Source: Mangrovimicrobium sp033283265
Lineage (GTDB): Bacteria > Pseudomonadota > Gammaproteobacteria > Pseudomonadales > Halieaceae
NCBI GenBank assembly: GCA_033283265.1
Contig: JAWMQN010000001.1
Coordinates: 1,922,001 to 1,986,000, forward strand
Reading direction: 5' to 3'
DNA: 64,000 nt
Part shown: piece by piece, positions 42,950-50,676 of the stretch
Layout of the letters: each line of letters starts with the position of its first letter
How positions within the stretch are numbered: the first letter of the stretch is position 1
The notes under the pieces: model-generated
Database searches by the model: none
What the model was told of the DNA's origin: nothing
What the model saw: the letters and a program-made list of their open reading frames with translations, nothing else
Program-made: the position numbers and the translations under genes

Positions 42950-43786
42950 TCAACGCAGGGGTTCCAGCGTTGCCATCAGGGCCCGCGCCCCGTCGAGGAC
43001 GTCGCGCACATGCTCGGCGGCGCTGACACCCGCCGCCCGGCGGTGCGCCGCGGGCACCTCCGCCTCGATCGGCATCGCCGCCGGTACGGCGTTGAGAATG
43101 GCCGCCAGCGGCAGCTCGCCGTAGCCCGGCGGCTCCCGGTGGTGAACGTCGGCGATATAGTTGCTGGAGGCATAGTCGCCCCAGGCATCGCTGACCTGGG
43201 CGATGCCGAAGTAGCGCGGGTCGAGGGCGGCGATCTGCCCTGGCGTGGCCCCGCTGCGGACGATGTGCAGGGTGTCGAAGCCGAGGCCGAAACTGTCCCG
43301 GCCAACCTGGTCCACCAGCCACACCCCGCGCTGCAGGGAGGGCAGCCCGGGGGTCAGCGGGCAGAACTCCGCCGAGACCACCAGCCCCTCGCGGGCGGCG
43401 AGGTCACAGAAGCGGCCCAGCCTGTCGACCACCAGGGCGTCGTCGTCGATGAAGACATGGGTCACCGCCCGCCGCGCGCCGAGGGCCGCCCCCAGCGCCA
43501 GCGCCGGGATATAAAGCGCCAGGTCGACCTCCGCGGTGAGCGGGAAAAACTCCACGCCGTCGACCGCGACGCCGTTGGCGGCCAGCGCGGCGCTGACTTC
43601 CGCCTGTGTTTGCGCGCTTACCGCCGTGGGATAACTGAGGCCGCTGTTGGCGCGCGGCAATACCGTACCGCCATCGAAGGCGAACAGGGTGACGTGGCCG
43701 CAGTCGTTCTGCGCGGCGAGTTCGATCAGGCCCACCGGGCCGACATCCGGCGCGTTCAGCTGGTGCAGTATCAGTGCTCTCGACAT
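42950..43786 (-). CDS. sugar phosphate isomerase/epimerase-like TIM-barrel protein
   Basis: The start is ATG 43786 (MSRALILHQLNAPDVG). The frame continues upstream to 44251, but that part lies inside the P450 gene. The 278-residue protein has the Xyl isomerase/AP endonuclease 2 pattern: VEFFPLTAEVDLALYIPALALGAALGARRAV, VVSAEFCPLTPG near 135, GLGFDTLHIVRSGATPGQIAAL near 170 and IAQVSDAWGDY near 195, with Glu, Asp and His/Asp residues placed as metal ligands. It lies 13 bases before the SDR gene. In catabolic operons such proteins isomerise keto intermediates or hydrolyse lactones; the exact reaction is not predictable. Confidence 0.75.
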   Translation of the reverse strand: MSRALILHQLNAPDVGPVGLIELAAQNDCGHVTLFAFDGGTVLPRANSGLSYPTAVSAQTQAEVSAALAANGVAVDGVEFFPLTAEVDLALYIPALALGAALGARRAVTHVFIDDDALVVDRLGRFCDLAAREGLVVSAEFCPLTPGLPSLQRGVWLVDQVGRDSFGLGFDTLHIVRSGATPGQIAALDPRYFGIAQVSDAWGDYASSNYIADVHHREPPGYGELPLAAILNAVPAAMPIEAEVPAAHRRAAGVSAAEHVRDVLDGARALMATLEPLR

Positions 43787-43809
43787 GGGTTCGCTATCCC
43801 GGGGACAGT

Positions 43810-45117
43810 TCAGGTGCCGCGGCGCGCATAGCGCAGCGGCAGGCTCAGGATGGTGTGGTTGGAGACCGAGGGCAGGTAGCGGATATCCGCCAGCGGCACC
43901 GCCAGCTCCAGCTCGCCCAGGCGGGAGACCAGCTCCCGCGCCACCACCTTCATCTCCATGCGCGCCAGTGCCATGCCGACGCAGCGGTGAATGCCCGCGC
44001 CGAAGGCCAGGTGGCTGCCGAGATTGGCGCGCCCGGTGTCCACCGACTCCGGCTCGGGAAAGTGCCGCGGGTCGTGGTTGCCCGAGGCGAACATGATCAT
44101 CACCTGGGCGTGTTTCGGCAGCGCCTGTCCGCCCAGCTGCGTCGCCCGGGTAGTCACCCGGGACAGCGCCCGGGTGGCCGGCGCGATGCGCATGACCTCC
44201 TCGACAAATCGCGCCACCTGCTGCTCGGAAGCGGCGTTTTCCGCCAGCCATGCGCGCACCTGTGGGCGGGTGGCGAGGATCAGCAGCATGTTGCCGATGG
44301 CGCTGGAGGTGGTCTCGTTTCCGCCGACCAGCAGGGCGCGGGTGCAGGCGACCAGCTCGCGGAAATCCAGCACCGGGTTTTCCCCGTCCTCGTTGCGGGC
44401 GTGGACCAGGTCCGAGACCAGGTCGTTGCCGGGCTGCGCCCGGCGCTGCTCGATCAGGTCGATGACGAAGCGCTGCAGTTCGCAGATATCCGCCGCGTTG
44501 CGCGCCATCTCCTCGCGGGTCTGCACCCTGCCGACCTGGGCCGAGATCGCCAGCGACCAGCGCTCGATGGTGGCGTAGTCCACGTCGGTCATGCCGAGCT
44601 GCTCGCAGAGGATATCCACCGTCAGCGGCAGGGCGAAGTCGCGGGTGCCGTCGAACTCGCCGCTGGCGGGGAAGCGCTCGATGAAATCCACCACCCGGGC
44701 GGTAATGCCAGGCTCCAGCGCGCTAATACGCCGGGCGGTGAAAGCCTTGTCCATCAGGCCGCGGATGCGGGTGTGCAGGGGCGGGTCGGTCATGATGACG
44801 TCGGGAAAGAAGCCGCCGCCGTCGCGCTCGAGGATGGCCTGGAACTCCTCGGCGAAGCCGTGGGCGTAGTTCAGCTGCCAGCCCAGCTCCATGGAGTAGG
44901 TATCCGCGTCCTGCAGCACCGCGCGGATATCCTCGTAGCGCGAGACCAGCCAGGCCTTGAGCACCGGGTCGTAATAGACCGGCGCGTGCTCGCGCAATTG
45001 CGCATAGAAGGGAAAGGGGTCCTGCAGGACGGCCGCGTCGGTGAAGCTCGCGCTCGCCGCGGCAAACCCGGCGGGGCAGCCCCGCGCCAGCTGTTCCGGT
45101 TCCTGCTCAGACTGCAT
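43810..45117 (-). CDS. cytochrome P450
   Basis: A 435-residue bacterial P450. The I-helix oxygen-binding motif is LLVGGNETTSSAIG near residue 250, the K-helix ExxR is EEVMRIAPATR, and the heme loop is HLAFGAGIHRCVGMALARME with Cys379 as the thiolate ligand. The size and soluble N-terminus fit class I enzymes needing a ferredoxin and a reductase; neither is encoded nearby. It is the first gene of a minus-strand operon with a TIM-barrel isomerase, an SDR and a VOC protein, and lies divergent from a SnoaL-P450 pair. It hydroxylates an unknown hydrophobic substrate. Confidence 0.93.
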   Translation of the reverse strand: MQSEQEPEQLARGCPAGFAAASASFTDAAVLQDPFPFYAQLREHAPVYYDPVLKAWLVSRYEDIRAVLQDADTYSMELGWQLNYAHGFAEEFQAILERDGGGFFPDVIMTDPPLHTRIRGLMDKAFTARRISALEPGITARVVDFIERFPASGEFDGTRDFALPLTVDILCEQLGMTDVDYATIERWSLAISAQVGRVQTREEMARNAADICELQRFVIDLIEQRRAQPGNDLVSDLVHARNEDGENPVLDFRELVACTRALLVGGNETTSSAIGNMLLILATRPQVRAWLAENAASEQQVARFVEEVMRIAPATRALSRVTTRATQLGGQALPKHAQVMIMFASGNHDPRHFPEPESVDTGRANLGSHLAFGAGIHRCVGMALARMEMKVVARELVSRLGELELAVPLADIRYLPSVSNHTILSLPLRYARRGT

Positions 45118-45293
45118 ATCCAGCCCCCTAAGTGCGCCGCCTGTCCGGCGCGATCGAGGAAGTACCGCCGCTCAGGTGTTTTTTAAGCAAATGTCCGCGC
45201 CCTGTCTCAGCATTTCGCGCCGATCCATATACCCTGGCAGGAAGAGTCGATGGGCTGACGCGGCCTATCGAGACAGGCCCGGGGCGGCCTGCC

Positions 45294-45305
45294 TTACCAT
45301 GGTAA
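45294..45305. promoter_or_regulatory. palindrome TTACCATGGTAA, possible operator
   Basis: A perfect 12-base palindrome ends 4 bases before the ATG of the SnoaL-like gene, in the 192-base gap between it and the divergent P450 gene. The position suits a repressor site, but it could be a chance palindrome. No matching copy was noticed upstream of other genes. Confidence 0.35.
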
Positions 45306-45309
45306 AGAA

Positions 45310-45879
45310 ATGGCGGACTCTCGCATGATCACCAGGCTCTCCGTATTCCGCGAACAACAGGCCGACCGCGATGCCATCGCCGACTGCCTCTACCTCTACA
45401 CCCGGGCGGTGGACCGCTGCGACGCGCAGCTGCTGCGCAGCGTCTTCTGGGACGACGCGACGATCACCGGCAGCCTCTACTCCGGCGGCCCCGACGACTT
45501 CGTCGCCTATTCCACCGATGAGGGCAAGGGCTTCTTCGACAACATGACCCACATGGTGAGCAACATCACCAGCCGCATCGAGGGCGCGCAGGCCGCGGTG
45601 GAGGCCTATTTCTACGGCTACCACGCGGCGCCCGCCAGCGCCGGCTACGGCGACCTGGTGATCGCCGGGCGCTACCTCGACATCTTCGCCCTGCGCGACG
45701 ACGAGTGGCGCATCCTGGAAAAGACCATCGTCTTCGACTGGTTCCGCGAATACCCGGACAGCGTCGACTGGGACAAGGGCCCGATGGGCTCCCCCGCCAC
45801 CATCACCGGAACGCGCGATGGCACGGACCGCAGTTACGCGCTGTTCGAACGCCTGGCGCGCAACGCCAGCAAACCATGA
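45310..45879 (+). CDS. SnoaL-like / NTF2-fold protein
   Basis: A 189-residue protein with the SnoaL_4 layout: N-terminal helix REQQADRDAIADCLYLYTRAVDRCDAQLLRSVFWDDATI, then curved beta strands (MTHMVSNITSRIEG, GDLVIAGRYLDIFALRDDEWRILEKTIVFDWF). The Tyr-x-Arg-x-x-Asp and His (THMVSN) positions match scytalone-dehydratase-like or dioxygenase beta-subunit-like catalytic pockets. It precedes a P450 gene by 57 bases on the same strand and is likely co-transcribed. Such proteins act as small dehydratases, isomerases or hydrolases in ring catabolism; the specific role is unknown. Confidence 0.82.
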   Translation: MADSRMITRLSVFREQQADRDAIADCLYLYTRAVDRCDAQLLRSVFWDDATITGSLYSGGPDDFVAYSTDEGKGFFDNMTHMVSNITSRIEGAQAAVEAYFYGYHAAPASAGYGDLVIAGRYLDIFALRDDEWRILEKTIVFDWFREYPDSVDWDKGPMGSPATITGTRDGTDRSYALFERLARNASKP

Positions 45880-45936
45880 GCGGGGCGCTGCCTACCGCGC
45901 CCAATACGCCAGCCAAGCCACAGGGATAAGCAAAGC

Positions 45937-47145
45937 ATGCAAGCCGTCTCCGAACTCGACCTCGCCACCCTGCCGGTGGAAACCCAGGCCTTCGCCGACA
46001 ACCCCGTGCCCTACCTCGAGGCCGCCAAGCAGAAACACCCCTGGCTGGCGAAGTTCTCCAAGGGCTACGTGGTCTACGGCCTGCAGCCGGCCCGCGACCT
46101 GCTCTACATGGACGACAAGATGGGCCCCCACTTCAAGGGCCTGGTGGAGCATTTCGGCGCCCAGAACACCGAGTGGGCGCGCTTCATGAGCGACCAGCTG
46201 GCCACCATTTCCGGGGAGAAACACGACCGCCTGCGGGCCAACGTCGCCCTGGCCTTCACCCCGCGCCGCGCCAACCAGACCCGGCCGTTGATGCGCGAGG
46301 TCATCGGCAAGCTCCTCGACGAGTGGGTGCCCAGGGGCGAGTTCGATTTCTGCGAGTTCGCCTCGCTATTCCCGATCACGGTGATGTGCGGCCTGCTGGG
46401 CATGTCCGCCGAGCCGGTACACGGCATCCGCAAGGCCCTCGAGGCGCAGATGTCCTGCATGAGCCTCAACCGCGACCTGCTGCCGGACATCCTCGCCGCC
46501 TACGAGGTGCTGCGCGACTTCGCCGCCGCGGTGATCAGCGAGCGCGAGGCCAGCGGCGAGTTCGACGAGGACTCCCTGCTCGACGCCCTGATCGCCTCGA
46601 AGAAGTCCGGCGGCATGGACGCCGACGAGCTCAGCGACCTGGTGATCTCGCTCTGGCTGGCGGGCTATGACACATCCAAGAACGTATTGACCATGACGCT
46701 CTACACGCTGCTGGAGCGGCCGCAGATGTACCAGCGCTGTGCGGAGGACCCGGCTTATTGCTCGAAGGTCATCGAGGAGATGCTGCGCCACACCTCGGTG
46801 GTGTCGCCGTCGCGGACGCTGTTTGACGCCGTTGATTACGAGGGGATTCACTTTCCCAGGGGAACCTATATCAGTTTTGCCCTGTCGCTGACGGGGCGCG
46901 ACGCGCAGGCCTATCCGGATCCGCTGCTGTTCGACCCGGAGCGGGAGCAGAAGCCGCGGCACCTGGCTTTCGGGCGCGGGACGCATATCTGCCTGGGGCA
47001 GTACCTGGCGCGGGCGCAGCTGGAGGAGGGGCTGCACCTGATTGCCCAGCGGATCGAGCATCCGGCGCTTGCCGGGGAGGTTACCTGGCGGCCATTTCTG
47101 GGGGCCTGGGGGTTGAACACCCTGCCTGTCCGGTTTGGTGCTTGA
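45937..47145 (+). CDS. cytochrome P450
   Basis: A 402-residue soluble P450. The I-helix is SLWLAGYDTSKNVL (AGYDTS in place of AGxET) near 245, ExxR is EEMLRHTSV with the Arg position at the end of EMLRH, and the heme loop is HLAFGRGTHICLGQYLARAQ with Cys352. It follows the SnoaL-like gene. The last third of the gene (from about 46650) uses noticeably more G- and T-ending codons than the first two-thirds. Its stop codon lies within the first unit of a 15-base tandem repeat. Ferredoxin partners are not encoded nearby. Confidence 0.92.
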   Translation: MQAVSELDLATLPVETQAFADNPVPYLEAAKQKHPWLAKFSKGYVVYGLQPARDLLYMDDKMGPHFKGLVEHFGAQNTEWARFMSDQLATISGEKHDRLRANVALAFTPRRANQTRPLMREVIGKLLDEWVPRGEFDFCEFASLFPITVMCGLLGMSAEPVHGIRKALEAQMSCMSLNRDLLPDILAAYEVLRDFAAAVISEREASGEFDEDSLLDALIASKKSGGMDADELSDLVISLWLAGYDTSKNVLTMTLYTLLERPQMYQRCAEDPAYCSKVIEEMLRHTSVVSPSRTLFDAVDYEGIHFPRGTYISFALSLTGRDAQAYPDPLLFDPEREQKPRHLAFGRGTHICLGQYLARAQLEEGLHLIAQRIEHPALAGEVTWRPFLGAWGLNTLPVRFGA

Positions 47146-47209
47146 TTCTTTGGTGCTTGAGGCTTTGGTGACTGAGGCTTTGGTGACTGAGGCTTGGTGC
47201 CTGTGAGGC
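47134..47209. repeat. 15-base tandem repeat across the P450 stop codon
   Basis: Units of the form TTTGGTGACTGAGGC run from 47134 to about 47208 (units at 47134, 47149, 47164, 47179 and a degenerate one at 47194). The TGA of the P450 gene is in the first unit. The array ends exactly at the left arm of palindromic element 3. Confidence 0.85.
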
Positions 47210-47327
47210 GCACGCGCCGCTGACCTGGCCCGCGGAAACACGCCAAAAAGCGTACATCCATGTAAAGGCTCAATCGGCGACGTCCTGTCGCCTCATGGTT
47301 TCCGCGGGCCAGGTCAGCGGCACGTGC
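47210..47327 (+). repeat. arm-variable palindromic element, family I copy 3
   Basis: Thirty-base inverted arms (47210-47239 and 47298-47327, one mismatch) flank a 58-base centre. The centre matches copy 1 closely (GGCTCAATCGGCGACGTCCT and CTCATG at its end) and keeps both hairpins. In the first hairpin the pair C-G seen in other copies is replaced by T-A (TACAT/ATGTA), a compensatory change. The arms are unrelated to those of the other copies. Confidence 0.9.
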
Positions 47328-47454
47328 TCGGTCACTGCCGGATCAGGGGAAAGCAGATCCGATCTATGTAAGCCCGCCCCGGCTCCCAGGAAAGATCCTG
47401 ATTAGTCCGTTCGTCATTCAAATAATTAACAAACGCCGAAGCACCCTCTGCCGA

Positions 47455-47571
47455 GGCCCGGCGCGAATAGTCGTTGCTGGAACCGTGTGGCGACAGGACG
47501 TCGCCACCCCGAGCCTGCACATGGATGTGCGCTTTTTGGCGTGTTCCAGCAACGACTATTCGTGCCGGGCC
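47455..47571 (-). repeat. arm-variable palindromic element, family I copy 4
   Basis: Twenty-nine-base inverted arms (47455-47483 and 47543-47571, one mismatch) flank a 59-base centre in the opposite orientation to copy 3, 127 bases away. The centre is nearly that of copy 2 (ACGCCAAAAAGCGCACATCC, GGCTCGGGG, GGCGAC/GTCGCC). The arms are unique except for the innermost bases GCTGGAAC, shared with copy 2. The rest of the gap 47146-47622 shows no gene. Confidence 0.9.
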
Positions 47572-47622
47572 GACGTTTAGAACTAACCGAGCCTTTCATG
47601 ATGTAAGCAAGGGCAACCGCCG

Positions 47623-48501
47623 CTATTTCTCAGCAGGCTCCAGCAAATTCACCCGCAACTGCGCCAGTTCCTCGTCGCTGACCTGCAACTCCTCGCGAAT
47701 ATAGTTCATCACCGACCCGTGCTTCTCCTCCATGGCCGCGAAAGCCGAGGCCAGGTAGGCCGGGTTGGAACCCAGCAGCGGCATCATCAGTTCCTTCGGC
47801 ATCGCCGCCATCGCCGCGTGCGGGTCGCCTTCCTCGAACTGGTAGTCCTTGCCCTTCAGCGCCGGAATGGCCTGGTACTTCTCCGACAGCGCGTAATCCT
47901 CGAGGATGACATCGCGGGGGACACCCAGCGCGGTGAGGATAAGGCCGATGCCGATCCCCGTGCGATCCTTGCCCGCGGAGCAATGCACCACCAGCGGGAC
48001 ATGGTTGCCGGCCAGTTCGTCGAAGATCGCCGCGTAGTGGGAAGCCTGCTGATCGGGCATTTCCCGGTAGGCGGCGATCATCACCTGCTCGACATCCGCG
48101 GCGGTGAGCCCCTCCTTCGTGAGCAGCGCGCGCATGCCGCCGAGCATATCGCCCTGGGAGTAACCCCAGGTGAGGATCTCCGGATCGTCGACCCGCCACA
48201 TGGTCGGCTCACCGGCGCGCTCCTCGTTGCTGCGCAGGTCGGCGATCACCGCGATGTCGCGCTGGTCGAGCAGTTCGAAGTCGCTGTCGGTAAGGGCGTA
48301 GAGAGTGCCGGAGCGGTAGATCTTGCCCCACTTCACCTGCTGGCCGTCGGCGGCGGGATAGCCGCCGACGTCGCGGAAGTTGCGGCCGCCTTCGAGCTCG
48401 ATCAGCCGCTGTGGATCCGCCGTGGTGGAAGCGGCAAAACTCATGCTGCTGGCCAGGCCGAGGGCGAGCAGGCCGTAAGGTAGTCTGGTTTTCATGTTCA
48501 T
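47623..48501 (-). CDS. secreted tyrosine-protein phosphatase
   Basis: A 292-residue protein with an N-terminal signal peptide (YGLLALGLASSMSFAAST) and a dual-specificity-like tyrosine phosphatase domain of the Y_phosphatase3 type. It begins RLIELEGGRNFRDVGGYPAADG, continues with IYRSGTLYALTDSDFELL and IAVIADLRSNEERAGEP, and has the catalytic loop VVHCSAGKDRTGIGIGLIL (CX5R) near residue 177. The C-terminus has the helical segment found in LipA/MptpB-like members. It acts in the periplasm or outside the cell on phosphotyrosine, phosphoserine or phosphoinositides; the target is unknown. Confidence 0.88.
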   Translation of the reverse strand: MNMKTRLPYGLLALGLASSMSFAASTTADPQRLIELEGGRNFRDVGGYPAADGQQVKWGKIYRSGTLYALTDSDFELLDQRDIAVIADLRSNEERAGEPTMWRVDDPEILTWGYSQGDMLGGMRALLTKEGLTAADVEQVMIAAYREMPDQQASHYAAIFDELAGNHVPLVVHCSAGKDRTGIGIGLILTALGVPRDVILEDYALSEKYQAIPALKGKDYQFEEGDPHAAMAAMPKELMMPLLGSNPAYLASAFAAMEEKHGSVMNYIREELQVSDEELAQLRVNLLEPAEK

Positions 48502-48806
48502 TACTCCCGATTTTATCGATCTCGTTATTGGCCTATTGGCCTATTGGCTTATTGGCGGTGGTCGCGGCGATGCATGCGCAGTCCCTGCAGGCCGAGGGTC
48601 CAGGGAAGCGGGCAAGCCATTGTAGGCCAGGGTGGCGCGGGCTGGCATCCACGGAAGCACCTCCCAACGAGACCGCCGGGGTCCGACCTTCGTGCGCTGG
48701 CGGGGCCAGCAATATTAAAAACAGTCTTGATTGTATTCTTGAGAGGTACTAGTATCGGGGCACGATTCGAATAAGCCCACCCATTGCAGGTGCAGGAGAT
48801 ACCCAG
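48502..48806. other. 305-base divergent gap with tandem octamers and a promoter
   Basis: Four copies of an 8-base unit (TATTGGCC, TATTGGCC, TATTGGCT, TATTGGCG) lie at 48526-48557, just upstream of the phosphatase gene. A sigma-70-type promoter for the next operon is at 48727-48755. The middle (48560-48720) is GC-rich and shows nothing recognisable. Confidence 0.6.
48727..48755 (+). promoter_or_regulatory. sigma-70 promoter for the SnoaL-Rieske operon
   Basis: TTGATT at 48727-48732 and TAGTAT at 48750-48755 are 17 bases apart, in a locally AT-rich stretch. Transcription would start near 48762, 45 bases before the SnoaL-like gene at 48807. Confidence 0.55.
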
Positions 48807-49253
48807 ATGCCGTCAATCCCACTCGAAACCCGCGTAGCGCTGCAGGACCAGATGACCGAGTACTGCTACCTGGTCGACAACATAGGCGAATTACAGCCCC
48901 TGCTCGACTACTTCACCGAGGACGCGGTGCTCGACTTTTCCGCCATCGGCCTGCCGCTGATGAACGGCCGGGCGGACTACCGGAAATTCTATTCCGAAGT
49001 TTTCGACAACATGTCCCACCACACCCACTACCTGACCAACTTCCGCATCGACGCCTACGACGGCGACAGCGCCTCCACCCGCGCCTACGTCCAGGGCATG
49101 GGCCGGGCCAACGACGGCAATGAAGTGCTGGTGCACGTGCGCTACACCATGGATTTCGTCCGCGAGGGTGAGCAGTGGAAATGCCGGAAGTACAACATCT
49201 ACCCGGGCATGCCGCTGCCGGCGTCCCTCGACGAAATTCACGGCGACCGCTGA
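48807..49253 (+). CDS. SnoaL-like / NTF2-fold protein
   Basis: A 148-residue NTF2-fold protein: ALQDQMTEYCYLVDNIGELQPLLDYFTEDAVLDFSAIG at the N-terminus (cone helix and first strands), then MSHHTHYLTNFRIDAYDGDSASTRAYVQG and VRYTMDFVREGEQWKCRKYNIYPGM. This is the SnoaL_4 pattern, with a His-His motif (SHHTHYL) in the pocket. It is followed after 37 bases by a Rieske oxygenase alpha-subunit gene and may act as its small subunit or as an isomerase on the product. Aromatic-dioxygenase beta subunits have the same fold but are usually about 160-180 residues. Confidence 0.82.
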   Translation: MPSIPLETRVALQDQMTEYCYLVDNIGELQPLLDYFTEDAVLDFSAIGLPLMNGRADYRKFYSEVFDNMSHHTHYLTNFRIDAYDGDSASTRAYVQGMGRANDGNEVLVHVRYTMDFVREGEQWKCRKYNIYPGMPLPASLDEIHGDR

Positions 49254-49290
49254 GTCAACTTTCGCAGACACCCCGACGAGGAAAGCGAAC

Positions 49291-50640
49291 ATGGGAAGCG
49301 ATACTTCAGGACAGTTACAGCAGGACAGGAGTTACCCCACCCACCCGGACGCCCAGGTGCCGGCGGCCCGCGGCGACGCCATCACCGGCGACCGCTACTG
49401 GTCGAAGGACTTCGCCGAGCGCGAGTGGGAGCACATGTGGAAGCGCATCTGGCACGTCGGCGGGCGCACGGCGCAGTTGCAGGAGCCCGGCGATTTCGTC
49501 GTGCACAACTTCCGCCACGAGTCGATTCTCATGGTGAAGCAGGAGGACGGCTCCATCCGCGCCTTCTTCAATGTCTGCATGCACCGCGGCAACCAGTTGC
49601 TGGCGGTGGAGGAAGGCGGCGTCAACGACAGCTTCACCTGCCCCTACCACGGCTGGCAGTGGGGCCTGGACGGTGAGCTCAAGTGGGTACAGGACGCCGA
49701 GGACTTCCCCCAGGGCAACCCCTGCGGCAAGCTGCGGCTGAAGGAAGTGCCCTGCGACACCTGGGGCGGCTTCATCTTCTGGAGCTTCGACCCCGACGTG
49801 AAACCGCTGCTGGAGTACCTCGACCCCATCCCCACCCTGCTGGCCAATCGCGACCTCGAGAACCACACCCGGGTGGTCTGGCGCACGCTGCGGGTCAACA
49901 CCAACTGGAAGTTCGCCTCGGACAACTTCAACGAGGCCTACCACATCCCCTCGGTGCACCCCCAGTTCATGCCGATGATCGACGACCACTACTCGACCAC
50001 GCTGTTCGAGATGTACCCCAGCGGCCACAACCGCATGATCGAGAAACTGCAGCCCTCCTCGCGGCTGCCGGTGGACGCGGACATCATGCCGCTGTGGGCC
50101 GATGTGCTGAAGGAGTGGGATATCGACCCCGAGGCCTACCGCGGCCGCGCCCAGGAGGCGCGCCTGGCCTTGCAGGAAGCGCGCCGCCGGCTCGGCCCGG
50201 AGCGCGGCTTCCACTACTTCGCGCAATTCACCGACGACGAGCTGACCGACCAGGTCCACCACACCTGCTTCCCCAACCTCACCCTCACCGGCACGCCGGA
50301 GGGCCTGCACGTGTTCCGCACGGAACCGGACGCCGACGACCCCAACTGGTCGACCTTCGACTACTGGTACCTGGTGCCGGAGGTGGAAAAAGCCAGCGAG
50401 GTGGCGACCCTCTACGGCATGCGTCCCTACGAGGAGGCGGAGCACGAGGAGGGCGACTTCGCCCACTACGAGGCGGCGATCGACCAGGGCGACTTCCTCA
50501 GCCAGGACCTCTCCCTGGCCGTCACCCAGCAGCGCGGCCTGCGTTCGATGGCCTTCGGTGACTGCTACCTCTCCGGGCAGGAAACCCGGGTGCGGCGCTT
50601 CCACGAGGTGCTCAACGACTATCTCGAGGGGCGCCGCTGA
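49291..50640 (+). CDS. Rieske aromatic-ring-hydroxylating oxygenase, alpha subunit
   Basis: The start is ATG 49291 with GAGGAAAG upstream; the frame extends further 5' only through the preceding gene. It has 449 residues. The Rieske cluster ligands are Cys96/His98 (CMHRG) and Cys117/His120 (CPYHGW). The catalytic domain has NTNWKFASDNFNEAYHIPSVH with the iron ligands His218 and His223 and the bridging Asp211. It adds oxygen to a ring or removes a methyl group, using electrons from a ferredoxin/reductase not encoded here. A SnoaL-like protein precedes it. The sequence resembles carnitine/aromatic oxygenases of sphingomonads; the substrate is unknown. Confidence 0.92.
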   Translation: MGSDTSGQLQQDRSYPTHPDAQVPAARGDAITGDRYWSKDFAEREWEHMWKRIWHVGGRTAQLQEPGDFVVHNFRHESILMVKQEDGSIRAFFNVCMHRGNQLLAVEEGGVNDSFTCPYHGWQWGLDGELKWVQDAEDFPQGNPCGKLRLKEVPCDTWGGFIFWSFDPDVKPLLEYLDPIPTLLANRDLENHTRVVWRTLRVNTNWKFASDNFNEAYHIPSVHPQFMPMIDDHYSTTLFEMYPSGHNRMIEKLQPSSRLPVDADIMPLWADVLKEWDIDPEAYRGRAQEARLALQEARRRLGPERGFHYFAQFTDDELTDQVHHTCFPNLTLTGTPEGLHVFRTEPDADDPNWSTFDYWYLVPEVEKASEVATLYGMRPYEEAEHEEGDFAHYEAAIDQGDFLSQDLSLAVTQQRGLRSMAFGDCYLSGQETRVRRFHEVLNDYLEGRR

Positions 50641-50676
50641 GCGCCCGCTCCGGGCACTGACGCAGCCGGCGCAGGT

